A stretch of DNA of 64,000 bases from Olsenella sp. An285 (GTDB lineage: Bacteria; Actinomycetota; Coriobacteriia; Coriobacteriales; Atopobiaceae). Every line of letters begins with the position of its first letter. The stretch's first letter is position 1. Shown here in pieces: positions 63,005 through 64,000 of this stretch. The DNA lies in the NCBI RefSeq assembly GCF_002159625.1, contig NZ_NFIZ01000011.1:1-64000 (forward strand), in the 5' to 3' direction. A program made the translations under genes and the position numbers. Under the pieces are notes generated by a model. The model saw only the letters and a list, made by a program, of their open reading frames with translations, was not told the origin of the DNA and made no database searches.

Positions 63005-63706
63005 CGGCTCGAAGCGGGCCTCCCGCGCCCAGGCGGGGTACCCGTCCCCCGCCCATGCGGTGCCCATCGCGGCCCCGGCGAGGTAGAGCATGAGGTAGGG
63101 GAGGAGCGGGTAGTAGTCGCCCGAGGCGAAGCCGCCGCCTGGCAGGCCGAGCCAGGAGAGGAGCCCCGAGTCGTAGAGCGCTCGCGGGATCTCCGCGCGA
63201 AGGCCCGCGATTCCCACGTGTCCATCTGGCAGACCGAGGAGAAGGACGAACGCGGCTGCGAGAACGAGCGCGGCGACGCGCCCTCGTGGAAGGGCGTGTG
63301 CCCGCGAGAGCGCCCAGGCAACAAGCGTGCAGGCCGCCATGCAGTAGATGATTCCGAAGGAGATGGGGACGTCCACGGCTGCCACGGTCGTAACGACCCA
63401 TATGGCGAGCGCAACGCCGCCGTACTGTACGGCGCGCCGAAGGTTCGACCTCGAGAGCGGGCACATGCAGCCGGCGACGAAGAGAAAGGTCCAGGATATC
63501 GAGCAGCGCCACACGTCCTGGAGGGGCGGCTCGAACCACGGCAGCGGCACCCCGGCTATGAATTTGAGGTCATAGCACAGGTGGAAGAGCACCATCGAGA
63601 CGACGGCCGCGCCCCTCACGATGTCGAAGATCCCAATGCGCCCCGAAGGGACGGTCACGGGCTTGGCGCCGCTCTCGGCCCGATGGGGGCTCCCGGTGTC
63701 CGACAT
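62909..63706 (-). CDS. Membrane acyltransferase-like protein (heparan-alpha-glucosaminide N-acetyltransferase/DUF1624 family)
   Basis: The 265-residue product is an integral membrane protein with about six to seven helices. It starts with the family pattern RIGIFDIVRGAAVVSMVLFHLCYDLKFI, where the DxxRG and His residues are the conserved positions, followed by WTFLFVAGCMCPLSRSNLRR. The family is believed to transfer acyl groups across the membrane, often to a surface sugar; the substrate here is unknown. The ATG lies two bases after the lexA stop, so both are one minus-strand transcript. Its last 96 bases overlap hflX on the other strand. Confidence 0.82.
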   Translation of the reverse strand: MSDTGSPHRAESGAKPVTVPSGRIGIFDIVRGAAVVSMVLFHLCYDLKFIAGVPLPWFEPPLQDVWRCSISWTFLFVAGCMCPLSRSNLRRAVQYGGVALAIWVVTTVAAVDVPISFGIIYCMAACTLVAWALSRAHALPRGRVAALVLAAAFVLLLGLPDGHVGIAGLRAEIPRALYDSGLLSWLGLPGGGFASGDYYPLLPYLMLYLAGAAMGTAWAGDGYPAWAREARFEPLALVGRHALAVYVLHQPALLAVSALVAGVVL

Positions 63707-63708
63707 GC

Positions 63709-64000
63709 CTAGGAGATGGAGCGGACGAGCGCCGTGACCCTACCCAGGATGACGGGGTTCTCGACGTAGATGGGCTCCATCGAGTCGTTCTCCGGCTGGA
63801 GGCGCACGCGGTCGCGCTCGCGATAGAACGTCTTGACCGTGGCGGAGTCATCGATGAGGGCGACAACGATCTCCCCGTTGTGCGCGTCGTGCTGTTCCTT
63901 CACGACGATGTAGTCGCCGTCGAAGATTCCGGCGTTAACCATGGACTGCCCGCGCACCCGCAGGATGAACGAGCTCGAGTCCCCGACAATCGAGGTGGGC
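63709..64000 (-). CDS. lexA: SOS repressor LexA (5' part outside window)
   Basis: LexA represses the SOS genes and is inactivated by RecA-stimulated self-cleavage. The visible C-terminal 96 codons contain the catalytic Ser in RGQSMVNAGI and the catalytic Lys in SATVKTFYRE, followed by the conserved end VILGRVTALVRSI. The frame is open to the window edge, so the DNA-binding domain and cleavage site lie beyond it. A matching operator is present upstream of recA. The next gene on its strand, the acyltransferase-like protein, follows after two bases. Confidence 0.93.
   Translation of the reverse strand, partial: PTSIVGDSSSFILRVRGQSMVNAGIFDGDYIVVKEQHDAHNGEIVVALIDDSATVKTFYRERDRVRLQPENDSMEPIYVENPVILGRVTALVRSIS

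Overview
This 64 kb window is a chromosomal segment of a high-GC actinobacterium (I estimate 65-70% GC by eye). An actinobacterial-type integration host factor lies next to gmk, and the window also has RNase J with RNase Y, SpoVS in a housekeeping setting, PyrR-controlled NAD-type dihydroorotate dehydrogenase genes, and an ABC ATPase ending in S-layer homology repeats. Together these point to the class Coriobacteriia, probably an Olsenella/Atopobiaceae-like gut or oral anaerobe; the rank below class is inference. Nearly all genes are core genes on the + strand. There are no IS elements, prophage genes, rRNA genes or CRISPR arrays.

Layout: 1-9.1 kb holds infB (5' end missing), rbfA, nrnA, a truB-ribF gene fusion, dnaG and rpoD. 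At 9.1-9.6 kb is an intergenic tandem repeat followed by tRNA-Asn. At 9.6-12.3 kb is a two-gene glycopolymer exporter. At 12.3-17.7 kb is the pyrimidine operon pyrR-pyrB-pyrC-pyrK-pyrD-pyrF with a PyrR-type attenuator; pyrE and carAB are not here. At 18-20.4 kb are mihF, gmk, rpoZ and thiI. At 20.6-25.3 kb are comEA and comEC, a Phd/ParE-type toxin-antitoxin pair and holA. rpsT (minus strand) diverges from lepA-dusB; hemW, an Old Yellow Enzyme-type iron-sulfur flavoprotein and a dCMP deaminase follow. At 33.3-40.9 kb are a membrane-anchored DnaJ, a normal DnaJ, mtaB, phoH, ybeY, dgkA, era and recO. At 41-49.5 kb are a class-I glutamine amidotransferase-like hydrolase, rpsO, pnp, rnj and ftsK. 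At 49.5-56 kb are a RodZ-like protein, yajQ, rimO, pgsA, pncC, recA (with a LexA box) and recX. At 56-64 kb are rny, an unassigned GHKL ATPase, spoVS, miaB, miaA and hflX, then on the minus strand a membrane acyltransferase-like gene and lexA (cut by the window end).

The genes mostly serve information processing: translation initiation and ribosome maturation (infB, rbfA, era, ybeY, lepA, hflX), tRNA modification (truB, thiI, dusB, mtaB, miaA, miaB), RNA decay (pnp, RNase J, RNase Y, nrnA), replication and repair (dnaG, holA, recO, recA/recX/lexA) and nucleotide supply. Many neighbours overlap by four bases, which suggests translational coupling.

The least explained features are: (1) a family of intergenic elements sharing a core near CGAGAAGNRCGGGCGG, associated with inverted repeats whose sequence differs between loci; (2) the exporter ATPase with three SLH repeats; (3) the rny-GHKL ATPase-spoVS cluster; (4) the truB-ribF fusion; (5) the membrane DnaJ; (6) two palindromes centred on GGGAC-A-GTCCC that form the ends of coding sequences.
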